Positions 49,414 to 63,497 of a DNA stretch of 64,000 nucleotides are shown piece after piece. Within the stretch, counting starts at the first letter, position 1, and the number at the start of each line of letters is the position of its first letter. Source of the DNA: Kwoniella bestiolae CBS 10118 (Eukaryota; Basidiomycota; Tremellomycetes; Tremellales; Cryptococcaceae); contig NC_089241.1 of the NCBI RefSeq assembly GCF_000512585.2, positions 8,202,001 through 8,266,000 of the forward strand, in the 5' to 3' direction. Under the pieces are notes generated by a model. The model was not told the origin of the DNA. It did not search any database and was given only the letters and a program-made list of their open reading frames with translations. A program made the translations under genes and the position numbers.

Positions 49414-51906
49414 ATGTTGAACGGATACAGATTAGCCAGATCAGCTGTACGAGTGAGTCCTGGCTCTCCTGTCGACTTGGACCAGACGGTGGAGCTGGAG
49501 AGGAGATTCGGCATTACCGAATTCGTCTCTTCAACATGCAAGAGGGAGGTCGGTGGTAGTGGTAGAGAGATTCACTGAGAAGGACCACCGAGCAATGCAT
49601 AGATAAGGAGGGAGCTGAGCTGACAATACTCGGTGGATGTAAATAGCCCCTCAAGGGAGTCTCAGCTCAGCAAAAGAGGAATCTTTCGATTCACGAATAT
49701 CAATCAGTGCAATTACTCAACTCTGTACGTGTTTAATTTCCTTCTTCCTCTGCTCTATAATAGAGGGGTAAAGTGTGGCAGTAGAGTATCTCAGATCTAA
49801 TGCTGTTTGATATGATATGATAGTACGGTATCCCCACTCCCAAGGCTTTACCTGCCTTCTCAGCTGAAGAGGCTGAATCAGTTGCCAAGTCGTTCGGTAA
49901 GCGAGCAACCCTTCTCCATCAGCTCTGGCTCTCATCCACGCGGTCACGCCCGCCTGCGCGCTGATCTTGTGATATTCGATGTGGAATAGGCAAAGATGAA
50001 CTCGTCATCAAGGCTCAGGTGTTAGCTGGTGGAAGAGGTAAAGGTCATTTCGATTCTGGGTTCCAGGGTGGTGTGCAGATGGTCGATTCGTGAGTGACAT
50101 TTCGCTACGAGCACCATAGCCTTAGTCGAGAAAGGTCAAGGGGATTGTGAGGAGGAAGGGCATTATATGTAGAAGCGAGATTATCTTCCATTTGGATGGA
50201 AGAGCATATTAAGGAGAGGAAGTCAGAGAGAAGCAGGAAATCCACCATACATGTCATATACATTTCATGAAAGACCTGGGCTGACCCTTGTCCTACCCAC
50301 ACAGCCCCGCCCAGGCCAAAGACTTCGCCTCCAAGATGTTAGGTCACAAGCTCATAACCAAGCAAACCGGAGCCGCGGGACGAATCTGCAACGCCGTGAT
50401 GCTCGCCGAGCGAATGCCCCCTCAAAAGGAATACTACGCTGCCGTCCTCAACGACCGAGCCAGAGGTGCACCAGTACTAGTAACCTCCTCTCAGGGAGGT
50501 ATGAACATCGAGGATGTAGCGCACGACACACCCGAAGCTATCATTACTACCACCCTGGATTTCGATAATGGTATTTCTTCCGACAAGGCCCTCGATCTCG
50601 CTAAGCAGTTGGGATTCAAGGATGCCGCGCAGAAGAACGCTGCCGAGACTTTCCAGAACCTCTATAAGATCTTTAAGGAGAAGGACGCGACGCAGATTGA
50701 GATTAACCCTTTGGCTGAGTTGTCGGATGGGCAGGTGTTATGGTGAGTTATGGTCTTCCTTGATCGCGGTTCATATCATCGTCTTTCCAAGGCTCCCATG
50801 GGATCACAAGTACAGCTACGTCCCGCTTTCCGTTTCATATCATTTGAGAGTGATTTTAGGAGGTAGTCAAAATACGCAAGATGCTAATCCAACGTCTCAC
50901 GAATCAGTATGGACGCCAAATTCGGTTTCGATGACAATGCCGATTTCAGACAAAAGGACGTGTTCAAGCTTAGAGATACCACTCAAGAGGATGCTCAAGA
51001 AGTAGAAGCTGCCGAGGTGAGTCAAGTCTCGGTTCTACTTGAGGTAAAAAGCCGTATCGCAGGTCAACCTCATACCCATTCCGCTTGTCCTTTGATCGCA
51101 GCCCTGAAATTCAGCTGATGTTTGTCCTCTCATTTCAGTACGGCCTCAACTTCATCAAGCTCGACGGTGATATCGGATGTCTCGTCAACGGTGCTGGTCT
51201 CGCCATGGCTACCATGGACGTGTTGAACCTCCACGGTGGATCTCCCGCTAATTTCGTGAGCTTTGGACATACATCAATTTCCTGTTCTCGATTAGCTGAT
51301 GTGAGGTCTGTCAATCATAGCTTGATGTCGGTGGTGGTGCTACTGCCGATGCCGTCAAGAAGGCTTTCGAGCTCTTGTTGACTTCCAAGAATGTCAAGTC
51401 TATCTTCGTTAACATCTGTGAGTATGGCTCATCACCCCGAACTCATGTTACATTCCTCATCTTTCACCCGACATATTCGGTGCGCTGTAGGTGCGTGCGA
51501 TAGTGGCTGACATACCTTATTTTCGGATACATAGTCGGTGGTATTATGAGATGTGACGTTATCGCCGAGGGTATCATCAAGGCCACCAAGGAACTTGAAT
51601 TGAGCATTCCTTTGGTTGTCAGATTACAAGGTACGAAAGAGGCCGAGGCTAAGAAGTGAGTTCTTCATCCTACTTACATACCTCCTCTCACGAGTAAACG
51701 GAGACTAATCGCTGTCTTTGGTGTATGTGCAGGATGATCAACGAATCAGGATTGAAGATCTTCCCATTCGGTGAGTCGTCGTTTCTGTGTATCACTTAAT
51801 GGCATGGAACAACATGATCGAAGCTGATTATTCACCTCGTAATTTTGTAGATGGTCTTGACGAAGCCGCCTCCAAAGCTGTCGAAGCTGCTAAATTCGGT
51901 ATCTAA
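49414..51906 (+). CDS. LSC2: Succinate-CoA ligase subunit beta, mitochondrial
   Basis: TCA-cycle enzyme subunit, matrix; with the alpha subunit it makes ATP or GTP from succinyl-CoA. Exons 49414..49452, 49671..49724, 49824..49896, 49990..50089, 50305..50742, 50908..51016, 51139..51255, 51321..51417, 51535..51655, 51733..51770, 51851..51906 give 413 aa. The first 39-nt exon supplies a mitochondrial presequence ([19 protein letters not shown]), then [18 protein letters not shown]. The ATP-grasp part follows ([25 protein letters not shown] with metal ligands), then the CoA-ligase part ([36 protein letters not shown]). Length is normal for the family. The assignment of the short first exon is inferred from the basic leader and in-frame splice. 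Confidence 0.95.
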
Positions 51907-52276
51907 ATTTGGCCTTCAGTCAGTCATGATAGATATTCCACCACAAACACATAAATTAGTAAACACACAAATTGGAACATATATATACCAGAATCAATAG
52001 TAGTTTGACTTGATCGATGTACTTTTTTTGGATGTTACGAGACGATAAACTCGCCAGCTCATGGTTCTATGAGTATAATTGATCATGATCATGGATCGTT
52101 CATCTTGAGCAAATATATAGGAATACAACGCTTTTGGATACAGTATAATGAAGTACAGATACAACTGACAAAGTTGGCTATGGTTATCGCCTTATCCACG
52201 AGAGCATTAAGGGCATTCAATAGATCGCCTAGCCTATCAATCTACAATTTACAGTCTCCCTTTCTCCTCTTTGTCG
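51907..52276. other. Convergent 3' intergenic region
   Basis: A/T-rich tail-to-tail region between LSC2 and the next minus-strand gene; an atatatatacc stretch near 51980 may be a polyadenylation signal. No gene seen. Confidence 0.5.
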
Positions 52277-53965
52277 TTAACCCTGCGCATCCAATACAGC
52301 TTGAACATCGTTCAGCCTCCCTCTAACACTCTTCTTACTATCCCCCGCTAGGTCTCTCAAAGTAAATAAGATCTTCCGAATACGCGGATTGAGCTTGTTA
52401 ATCGTTGTGAGGTTGGCCTCGAGATGCTCCATAAAGGTAGTGTAGGTCCGTAAGTCTCGTGCGAATGTGTGTGTCTAGCAAGCAGATCAAGAATTTGTAT
52501 CAGTATGTGAGTCGCGATGAGTGGAGTGATAAAATTTTAAGCGGGTCAATAGTCATACAGCATGTCTCATGTATGCCCCAGCAATATAGACTAGCACTCA
52601 CAGGCAACAGCGCCCCTTCCGCTATTCCCGGGACAGCCAAGCTCCACCCCGCCATAATGACCAAATCCAACGTCGCATTAGCTATATACTCCTCCACATC
52701 CCCTACACCACCTTTCACCCCGCGTAGTTCCCTCGTACAGAATTTACGTATGATCGATTCCGCCTCTTTTACAGGCTTGACCCCATCCCCCTCGTGAGAC
52801 AAGCCGGACCGAGATCGGAGAAGGAGGGATATCTCGTGGATGGCTTTGTACAGGAAGGAATCACCTTCGGACATTATGAGGACTTGGAGGTAGCTTGATA
52901 AGAGCACGGGAGAATGGCCTGGTGGGAGGTGGAGGAGGGTATGGTCTATTGCTAGTTTGAGCTAAGGAAATGGGTACATATCAGCATAAAGCTCAGGGCA
53001 GGGATTCGACTTCGATTGTTTTGAATCGCACGGCTTTGTCACTGAAGACTCGAGATTACTAGAGAAGAATACTCACGTTCGCACCTATACGTAGATGGTG
53101 ATTATCAGCATTTATGATTTGTAGACAGGTTTGATGAGATATACTCACGTAGAGCTTTCAAGGTTCGCAGAGTTTCTTTCTTCTCGAAATCTTCTGGGTC
53201 GAGGTGGTTGACGTATCTGGGTAGAAGGGATACTCTCATCAGCCACCATTCATTCTTTTTCCACTTTGTTTCTGTCCGACATTCGTGGTGCAAGAAGCTA
53301 ATGCCATCCCAGGCAGGATCCGAATTGCAAGAGAGTATGACCAAAGAAGACATATCTTTCCCAATCCCTCTCACTCACCTAGACAGCGCCCCCACCAGCA
53401 AAATCACCACATCCCTCCACCTCTCCCCCAATCTCGTAGCATACAAGATCGGAAACTCATTCCCATTCTTCTGCAACAACAACCCAAAATTATGATCCCG
53501 TATCCTCATGATATAATCAATATCATGTTGGTCAATAGCCTTGTACAGCTCGAACGCCTGAGGAGGATGTGTGAACCCCCTAGAATGACCCCATGAATCG
53601 TTCCTCCCCCTCCCTTCGGTTTTCCCCTTGAGGTTGTCCTGCTGGATAGCAGACCATGTGCCCTGCTCTTCTTTTACTTTTAGGCGCTCAGCGCTGAAGA
53701 GCTGTTCCTGTAATGCTTCCTGCAACTGACGTTCTTTCTGGATCTGCCTGGTCTGCTTGTCCAGCTCTAGCTCTGAGGCGTAGACACTTTCTTTGTTGAG
53801 GGACGAGGTGGGAGGAAGGGGGTGGAGGAGGATAGGGGATGATTGGATACGTGGTGAGCGAAGGGTGGAGATGGTACGTTGTCGGCCTGGTGAGGGGGGT
53901 GGAGGAGGGATGGAAGGTGAGGTAGCGGAGTAGGGTGTGGGTATGGTCGTGGTCTTGGATGTCAT
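52277..53965 (-). CDS. Conserved basidiomycete protein of unknown function
   Basis: Exons (minus): 53965..53379, 53216..53149, 53084..53077, 52961..52602, 52474..52277 give 406 aa. The N-terminal 65 residues are Pro/Ser-rich and disordered. A coiled-coil-like segment follows (LDKQTRQIQKERQLQEALQEQLF, about 68-92). Then comes an all-helical domain beginning FELYKAIDQHDIDYIMRIRD (single-ankyrin-like opening), with YVNHLDPEDF, RANLKLAIDHTLLHL, LSSYLQVLIMSEGD, YIANATLDLVIMAGW and FARDLRTYTTFMEHLEANL. I recall similar proteins across Agaricomycotina but no function. The third exon is only 8 nt and is needed to give the Arg-Ala-Asn before LKLAID in frame. Confidence 0.8.
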
Positions 53966-54354
53966 TGTGACTTTTCCTCAGCAGGTGTACGGAGACCGCG
54001 TCCTCTTTCAGCTCTAATCAGAGCTTGATGAGGGATAGTATGGGTATTCGGGTCTTCTTGGCAGAATATGATGTGTTTCTTTTTCGTTGTTGTTCCTTTC
54101 AAGCTGTGTGATGTGTATGTACTCTATAGATGTGGAGACCCCGCACACACTGATCATCCCTGGAAATTCGAAAAAGTTAGTCTCCCCTGTAATTTGTGAT
54201 CTTATCGTGACTAACTCTGATTCAAATGACACATCTCCTCAAACCTGGCATATCCCTATATACAAAGGATACAGGTACAACCCCTTCCCTTCTCCGCCCC
54301 TCTTCTCGTCTCCCTGCCCTACCCTCCCTACTCCTCTCCTCCCCCCAACTCACA
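53966..54354. promoter_or_regulatory. Shared divergent promoter
   Basis: 389 bp between two divergently oriented starts (53965 minus, 54355 plus); must drive both genes. C/T-rich just before the plus-strand ATG. Confidence 0.55.
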
Positions 54355-55612
54355 ATGGTCACCATAACAGACCTCACACCTCCCCGATCACGTTCAGCCT
54401 CAGTCTCAACCACAAGCTCGGACGCGGCATTACCATCGTTCGAATCGCTCGCACCGCCCAGGCCGCCCACTACAAAGGCAGAAGAGGAGACGAGGGTGGT
54501 AGTTGAGGGATTGAGGGATGAGGTGAGGTTGAAGGTGGATGCTGGACCGGGATGTGGGGGGATTGCATGGCCTTCTGGAGAGGTGAGCTTGTACGAACGA
54601 TCTGTATCGTCCCTCACTGGGCTATCGCAGTCTTTATCGATCCCATGTGTCTTCATGCGTGGCTTAACCTCAAATACTCGAGGATACGCCTTGCTGATCC
54701 CCCATTGTACCTCCTCAGGTCCTCTCGAGGTATATCGCCTACCGACACGGCCTGGACCCATCCTGTCTACAGAATAAGAAGATCCTAGAGCTGGGTTCAG
54801 GAACAGGCTTAGTAGGTATCGTAGCGGGGATATTAGAGCCTTCGTGTGAAGTATGGGTGACAGATCAATCGTAAGTGTTATACATACTGGATCTCATCTA
54901 CGCATCATCATTCAGTGGAGAGTGCTGACCTTCCTTCTGCCGCTCAGGATACTTCTCGATCTCATGAAAGTCAACGCGGAACTGAACCTCCCTTCGACAC
55001 AGCATAAACGAAATGTCCACGTAGCAGAACTGAACTGGGGAGAAGATCTGCCCAAGTCGATACCGGTGAAAGAGCTGGATATAATCTTGGCAGCGGATTG
55101 TGTGTATTTCGAGGTGAGCACTTCTCTCACAAGTGCAATCTGACGATCTCATCCCAACTTCTCAATACCTTCGCAACATATCTTTTGTTGGAGAGTAACA
55201 TCACAGATATCCTCTCAAACATTCGCATGCTAACCTTGTTGACTTGAATTAGCCCGCTTTTCCACTATTGGTACAAACGCTATGCGATCTCGCACCGATA
55301 GATAAAGAGGTTGAAATCCTATTTTGTTGGAAAAAGCGGAGGAAGGTGAGTCATCTCACAGTGTACCGAGATGTTCCATTGTTCGCCTGCTGTATCAGTA
55401 CAAGACTTTTGTCAGATTGTGTATCAGCCAGGAACACGAAATACATTATATGGACGAAAGCTGATCTGTCTCACTCGCAGGCCGACAAGAGGTTCTTTGC
55501 AATGCTGAAAAAGCATTTCAATCAGTTTCCCGTTGACGATGATAAACCAGGTGCGAAGGAGGTATACAGCAGAGAGGGTGTAAGTCTAATGAGGCTCGTA
55601 CGGAAAAAGTGA
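54355..55612 (+). CDS. Protein-lysine N-methyltransferase, METTL21/EFM family
   Basis: SAM-dependent seven-beta-strand methyltransferase of family 16, which modifies lysines on translation factors and chaperones. Exons 54355..54582, 54719..54870, 54948..55113, 55253..55345, 55481..55612 give 256 aa. Motif I is KKILELGSGTGLVGI (about 93-107), the acidic residue of motif II sits in VWVTDQS, and the family-typical AADCVYFEPAF follows with the DxxY-like catalytic block. The protein ends VSLMRLVRKK. Size and C-terminus resemble yeast Efm6 (substrate eEF1A) most, but Efm6 versus METTL21D/A is not settled by eye. An N-terminal Ser/Pro-rich extension of about 45 residues precedes the domain. Confidence 0.85.
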
Positions 55613-55865
55613 TCCGACAATTTTAGAAGAAGAGGATTTGTTGTAAGATACAGTAAGAAAAGATAGATTGTATAACCGTAGATAAACGAGCATCGCAGAA
55701 AAGTGAAATACTATGGATTCACAGGCCGAACTCATGGACATTCATGTGTAAGGAAGACCATCTTCGTAATGTATGTATAATCATGCAATCTCCCCAACTC
55801 TCCAGGACCTGATTCCTCCGCCTGACTGTGTGAATCCCCTATCCGTCCTGCAACCCTTATCCAAA
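55613..55865. other. 3' flank of methyltransferase gene
   Basis: 253 bp, A/T-rich after the stop. No gene seen. Confidence 0.5.
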
Positions 55866-56315
55866 TCACTTCCACTCTTTCATCCCCCTCACAATCGAAT
55901 CAACATACCTCGATCTCTTCTTAACATCGCTCAAATACTCTTGCCTATCCTTATTCCCAAAATTACAACTTTCAGTCAATGTCGTACCCAGACCACAGCC
56001 TTCACGCAATTTTAAGACCCGTTCCTCGATTGTCTTCGCTTTCTTTTCCGAGGGATCGTCAGCCTTCGTTTGCACCCCAGAAACAGACTTAGTATTGATA
56101 GTCACATATTTCGTCCTGTTAGATCGAAATAACCCCCGTCGTGCGCGTAAGAAAGATAGGGTCTTGTCCTTTGGTCTTGATGATTCGCTCGTGCGTGAGT
56201 TACAAGGCAAAGCTAGGGATTCGGTCGATGCATTGCTCTTTGTTTTTAGTCCGAAGATATTGGTTCGACTACTGGATTCAGGGGATGTGAGTGTCATGCT
56301 CAACATCTGCCTCAT
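55866..56315 (-). CDS. Possible small basic protein, unrecognised
   Basis: Open frame of 149 codons (start MRQMLSM or the next Met, three codons later). Composition is Ser/Thr/Lys/Arg-rich with a plausible helical end (KAKTIEERVLKLREGCG, SDVKKRSRYVDSIVRGMKEW). No domain recognised. It lies between convergent genes, 134 bp downstream of the cupin stop on the same strand, so it may be 3' UTR or a separate short gene. Coding status is uncertain. Confidence 0.35.
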   Translation of the reverse strand: MRQMLSMTLTSPESSSRTNIFGLKTKSNASTESLALPCNSRTSESSRPKDKTLSFLRARRGLFRSNRTKYVTINTKSVSGVQTKADDPSEKKAKTIEERVLKLREGCGLGTTLTESCNFGNKDRQEYLSDVKKRSRYVDSIVRGMKEWK

Positions 56316-56448
56316 GGAGGTAAGCAGCTTACTGTACGTAGATCATTTCATTTCCGAACAAAACTCTCAGCGGGCCACAATGTATAGTAGGTAAACTGTG
56401 TTTTATATACCATGTATACAGCACACATATCCAATTCCTGAAAGCTGA

Positions 56449-57038
56449 TCATAGTCGAGCTCTGTTAGGAGACAGCTGTTCCGCACGATCAACCATATGT
56501 GGGTTCCTAGTCGGTCTAGTCACTACGTAGAAAGCGAATCCCTCGGATTGCGATGAGAACTAGCCCAACAACATATGTGAGACGTGTGAGGCGGAAAGGA
56601 ATGTTTTCAAGACCACTGACACTCACCTGTACTTTTGAGCCAACATGGAAGTAAATATAGTCTCCCGGAACAGTATGGTGCGCCACACCCGTCGCTTCGT
56701 CCTGGTATCAATTGATATCAGTCGCTTGACTGATGATTTGCTAAACTAAACTTACCAATATATCAATCTCCCCTCTTAAAACCAATTTCGCTTCCTCGAA
56801 ATCGTATGTTGCGGGTCTGGCGGGACCAGCTACTATTCGATAAAACCCCGAAGTGATATAGCATTTCTCATCTTTGGTGTTCGTCTGGAGTTCGAGGATA
56901 TCGCCCACTGTACCGTTCTCGCCTTGGGGGAGGGGGAGATGGGCGTGAGAGGCGCCTTTGATGATGGTGAGTGGAACAGGTGCCACTGTGTAAAGGTCAG
57001 TACAGCTCATCTCAGATAGACGGCAACGAACACCTACT
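56449..57038 (-). CDS. EutQ-like cupin protein
   Basis: Small single-domain RmlC-like cupin related to ethanolamine-utilisation EutQ proteins found widely in fungi; enzymatic role unproven. Proposed exons (minus): 57038 (single base A of the start codon), 56985..56756, 56701..56627, 56559..56449, giving 138 aa. The product reads MAPVPLTIIKGASHAHLP, then TSGFYRIVAGP, a KLVLRGEIDILDEATG strand pair, HHTVPGDYIYFHVGSKVQF and FAFYVVTRPTRNPH. The start codon would be split A|TG by an intron with gtaggt donor, tactgac branch and ttacacag acceptor. The alternative is the in-frame ATG at 57010, giving MSCTDLYTVAPVPL without that intron. The three downstream exons are secure. Confidence 0.78.
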
Positions 57039-57509
57039 ACTGTCGTGTAGCAGGTCAGTGTGGACTGAGATCGATCTTCGTAAGCAGAATAAACTCCTTG
57101 AAACGAATGTCTGTCATCATTGAATAAGTATGGTAACAATGCAGTCTCTTTTCGGTACTTATCGGCAAGGTGCGGAATTGGATTTCCGAGCCCCGAAAGA
57201 AAAGTAATTTTGATCGTCTAGGTTTCGCACCACAGGACGGGTATCAAGGTAAAGGATACTCATGCGTTACCAATATTGTGATGCCCTGTGCACGATGAAG
57301 AAGGTATTCAAGATAATCATTCTTGCATACACATAGTTGAAGTCCCAGTCAAGCAAAGTCGTGGTGATCTTCGGCGTTCAGGTGGCAGAATGATGTTATG
57401 AAACACCTCACGTCAAGTGATCAGCTTTTATTCAGATGATTGCCATACATGCGAGGTAGATCCATCATATTGGGAAACAAATAAAGTGGTTACAGTGCAA
57501 ATTATCAGA
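57039..57509. other. Intergenic region
   Basis: Promoter and 5' leader of the cupin gene and 3' flank of the decarboxylase-like gene. No gene seen. Confidence 0.5.
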
Positions 57510-59363
57510 TCACTCAACTACACATAATTTACTTCTGACAGGTACGTTGTGGTCCGACTTCTCCGGGAAATCCGAGAGTTTCACACCCTTCCTGAACAAC
57601 TGACAATGTGTTGATCCGCCGAAATGGAACATCCTGCGTGGTCATCAATCAATCATAAATCAGCACGTTACATTCCCCCGGGAACCTCTTACATGGGATG
57701 TTTCTTCGGAGTGAAGCGAATGTCGAATGACAAGAACTCCTACGAGTATGAGAACCCGAATCACGACTCACCCCAGCTCTTCTCCCTTCTCCACATGCTG
57801 ACCCTCCTTCACGGTCGTATCGCAAGTCGAAACCTCTGTCATCCCAATCCCCACGAACGCCATAATACCAATCTTGGGATTATCCGCCTCGATAAAGATG
57901 ATAGACCTCGTCGCCGTGGCAGACAGATACTCTTGACTGGTAGTTTCTCCGTTCTTATCCGCCGGTTCGTTCTTGTTGGTATCGAAATCGACGAAAAGGG
58001 GTTCACTATAGTAAGTCCCATCTACGAGTACGACCTTCTTGATCGTTCCAGATACGGGTGAATGCCATCGATGATAGCTCAATGCACTGAGGAAAGCCTG
58101 GTATATCGTTCCTCCCACAAACTGGTCCCCATAATCTTTATCGAAGTTCAAAATGTCCAAGACAGAGTATGGTTGACCTTTGACCCAGAATTTATCTCGC
58201 GCGTGGACATCTTGGGCTACCTTGTACATCTTCGATTCGCACGAGTTCGCAATAACGCTATCATCCTTGGGCGAAGCGACCGGTCGATGTTCCCAGTGGA
58301 AATGACGGGTGAAGAAGTCGTCCCATGATTTGAATCCGTGGTGTTCAGCCTTAGGATCACATTGGAACAGTTCGTGGAATTTGAGGTTGGTTCCGCCGGC
58401 TTTGTTGGCTACTTCCTCGAGTGCAGGTAGACCGGTGGGACCGAACCAATCTGTTTTGCCTGAGCCTAACACTTCTGCTGAGGCGGGTGAGCTGAGGTAC
58501 TCGCCCCATACATTCAGGATCTTCTTGAGCTGTGTGTGAAATCGTGGATCGGTCGTGAAGGGAGGGTACGACGTATCAGATGAGGTGGGATGGAAGGCAG
58601 GAAGGCAAGAAGGGGAGTAAGGGCAAGAAGCAAAAAAAGCAAGCAGGTCAGTAACACATGATCTTGTGAGAGATGAACCACACGTACCTGTTCATTGACA
58701 AGTGGATCTTGGAACACGCAGAACCCCGCCGAAGTACCCATCGGCCAATCCAAAAGCGCCTGAACGGGCACACCGACAAGCCCAACTTTATGTCCCGGAT
58801 CGGTCCATCGGGGAGCATGCGAGATAACGTGATTCATAAGTTTCAGGAGATGGTCGAAATCCCTTACTTGAGAATCTTGGCCAGCGGGGTCTTTCAGGTA
58901 TTCTTTGTTATTTGGGACCTATCTCAAACATGTTAGCTCTGCCAACTTTCCGACCATTGCTCAGAGAAACGTCGCATATTGAGAGCCTATTGCTTTTTGC
59001 AGCTGTACATCTTCTAATGCGAAGGAACCGTATAAACTCACCTGCTCAAACATCAACTGAAATAACATGGACAACCTCGTACTACCCTCTACAAGCTCTT
59101 TGAACTCCTTCAAAACTGGATGAAGCGGTTTCGGGTTTTGCTCGACATATTCGACCGTATCATTCAGGAACTTGTGATGATGTCTCTTATCTTGTGATTT
59201 CCATGCACCGACCTGCCCTCACAAACCCACCATCAGTCCAGCAACACAAGAATCATGATACACAAGAATTGGACAGGGAGAAGGGGAGGGGTTTAGGACC
59301 GTACAGACTCACACTGTGAATACGATGTTCGTCAGGAACACTCTTATCTATCGCGTCTGTCAT
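57510..59363 (-). CDS. Phosphatidylserine decarboxylase-like pyridoxal-independent (pyruvoyl) enzyme
   Basis: Exons (minus): 59363..59313, 59212..59042, 58918..58688, 58529..57772, 57633..57510 give 444 aa. The N-terminal helical PSD-associated region (HPVLKEFKELVEGS, MNHVISHAPRWTDPG, DWPMGTSAGFCVF) precedes the catalytic domain. That domain shows KSWDDFFTRHFHWEHRPV, GGTIYQAFLSALSYHRWHSPVSGTI, YYSEPLFVDFD and GIGMTEVSTCDTTVKEGQHVEKGEELG. The self-cleavage motif is FHFGGSTH, with GGST in place of the classical LGST; Ser would become the pyruvoyl group. There is no targeting sequence or membrane segment, so this is the soluble fungal PSD-related group that includes the tryptophan decarboxylase PsiD, not mitochondrial Psd1. 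Substrate unknown. Confidence 0.88.
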
Positions 59364-59761
59364 CTTAGTCTTGTATGGTTGCAATTGTAGTCAACGGTGA
59401 GAATCGCAATACAGGAAGCTGCTGTTCTGTATATATATGTATATATAGGTAGCCCTTTGAATGGACTACATGCTGATTCTCGTAGTAACTTTATTAATAG
59501 ACTCAGTCAATTCAAAATAACCATCATACTTGCAATGATGTCATATCCGCTCGCTTTCGCTGGAATCCTGCTACGGGGTTTGGTTTTGGCGAGATTCGCG
59601 TTTCAGCGAGTTAGACAGATCAAGCAGAATGATATCGAGTAAGTGTTAACGATATATGCATTGCAAGTTATATACTATGTAGATGCTATGCATCAAGTCT
59701 AACATAATCCGACCCAATCCGACCCAATGTCAGAAGTAGACGACCGCAAACGAAGAAACCA
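59364..59761. other. Intergenic region decarboxylase promoter / helicase 3' end
   Basis: TA-rich near 59430-59450 (tatatatgtatatatagg), a likely promoter element. A short plus-strand ORF from 59534 is rejected. No supported gene. Confidence 0.5.
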
Positions 59762-63132
<3,371 letters not shown>

Positions 63133-63497
63133 GACGGCTAAGCATTCAAGGTAGTTATGAGATGGATCTCTTCCGAATGCAGCTATCCGAGTTGTACAAG
63201 GTGGAAGGCTTTATGAACGCAAGAAGTACGAATAAAGGTCAATACGATGTAGCAACGAAGGTGTTGTTGTTGTCGATATCTCGGTTGTTGATTCTCGAAA
63301 TTTGAGGTTGATGTTCATCTCACACTTCCGGCGGAAATCAAACATTCTTCAACGATCCTCACAAACCATAAGATATCCTACAAAGGTCCAGTATATCGAG
63401 AATACACCGGAACAGCAGGGATGTAGATGGAGAGATGCAACGTGATATGCATAAACTACCATCTACCAACTTCCAGCTTCCAACTACTAAGCTAGAT
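63133..63497. other. Intergenic region upstream of helicase
   Basis: Promoter of the DEAH helicase and 3' flank of the last gene. No gene seen. Confidence 0.5.
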
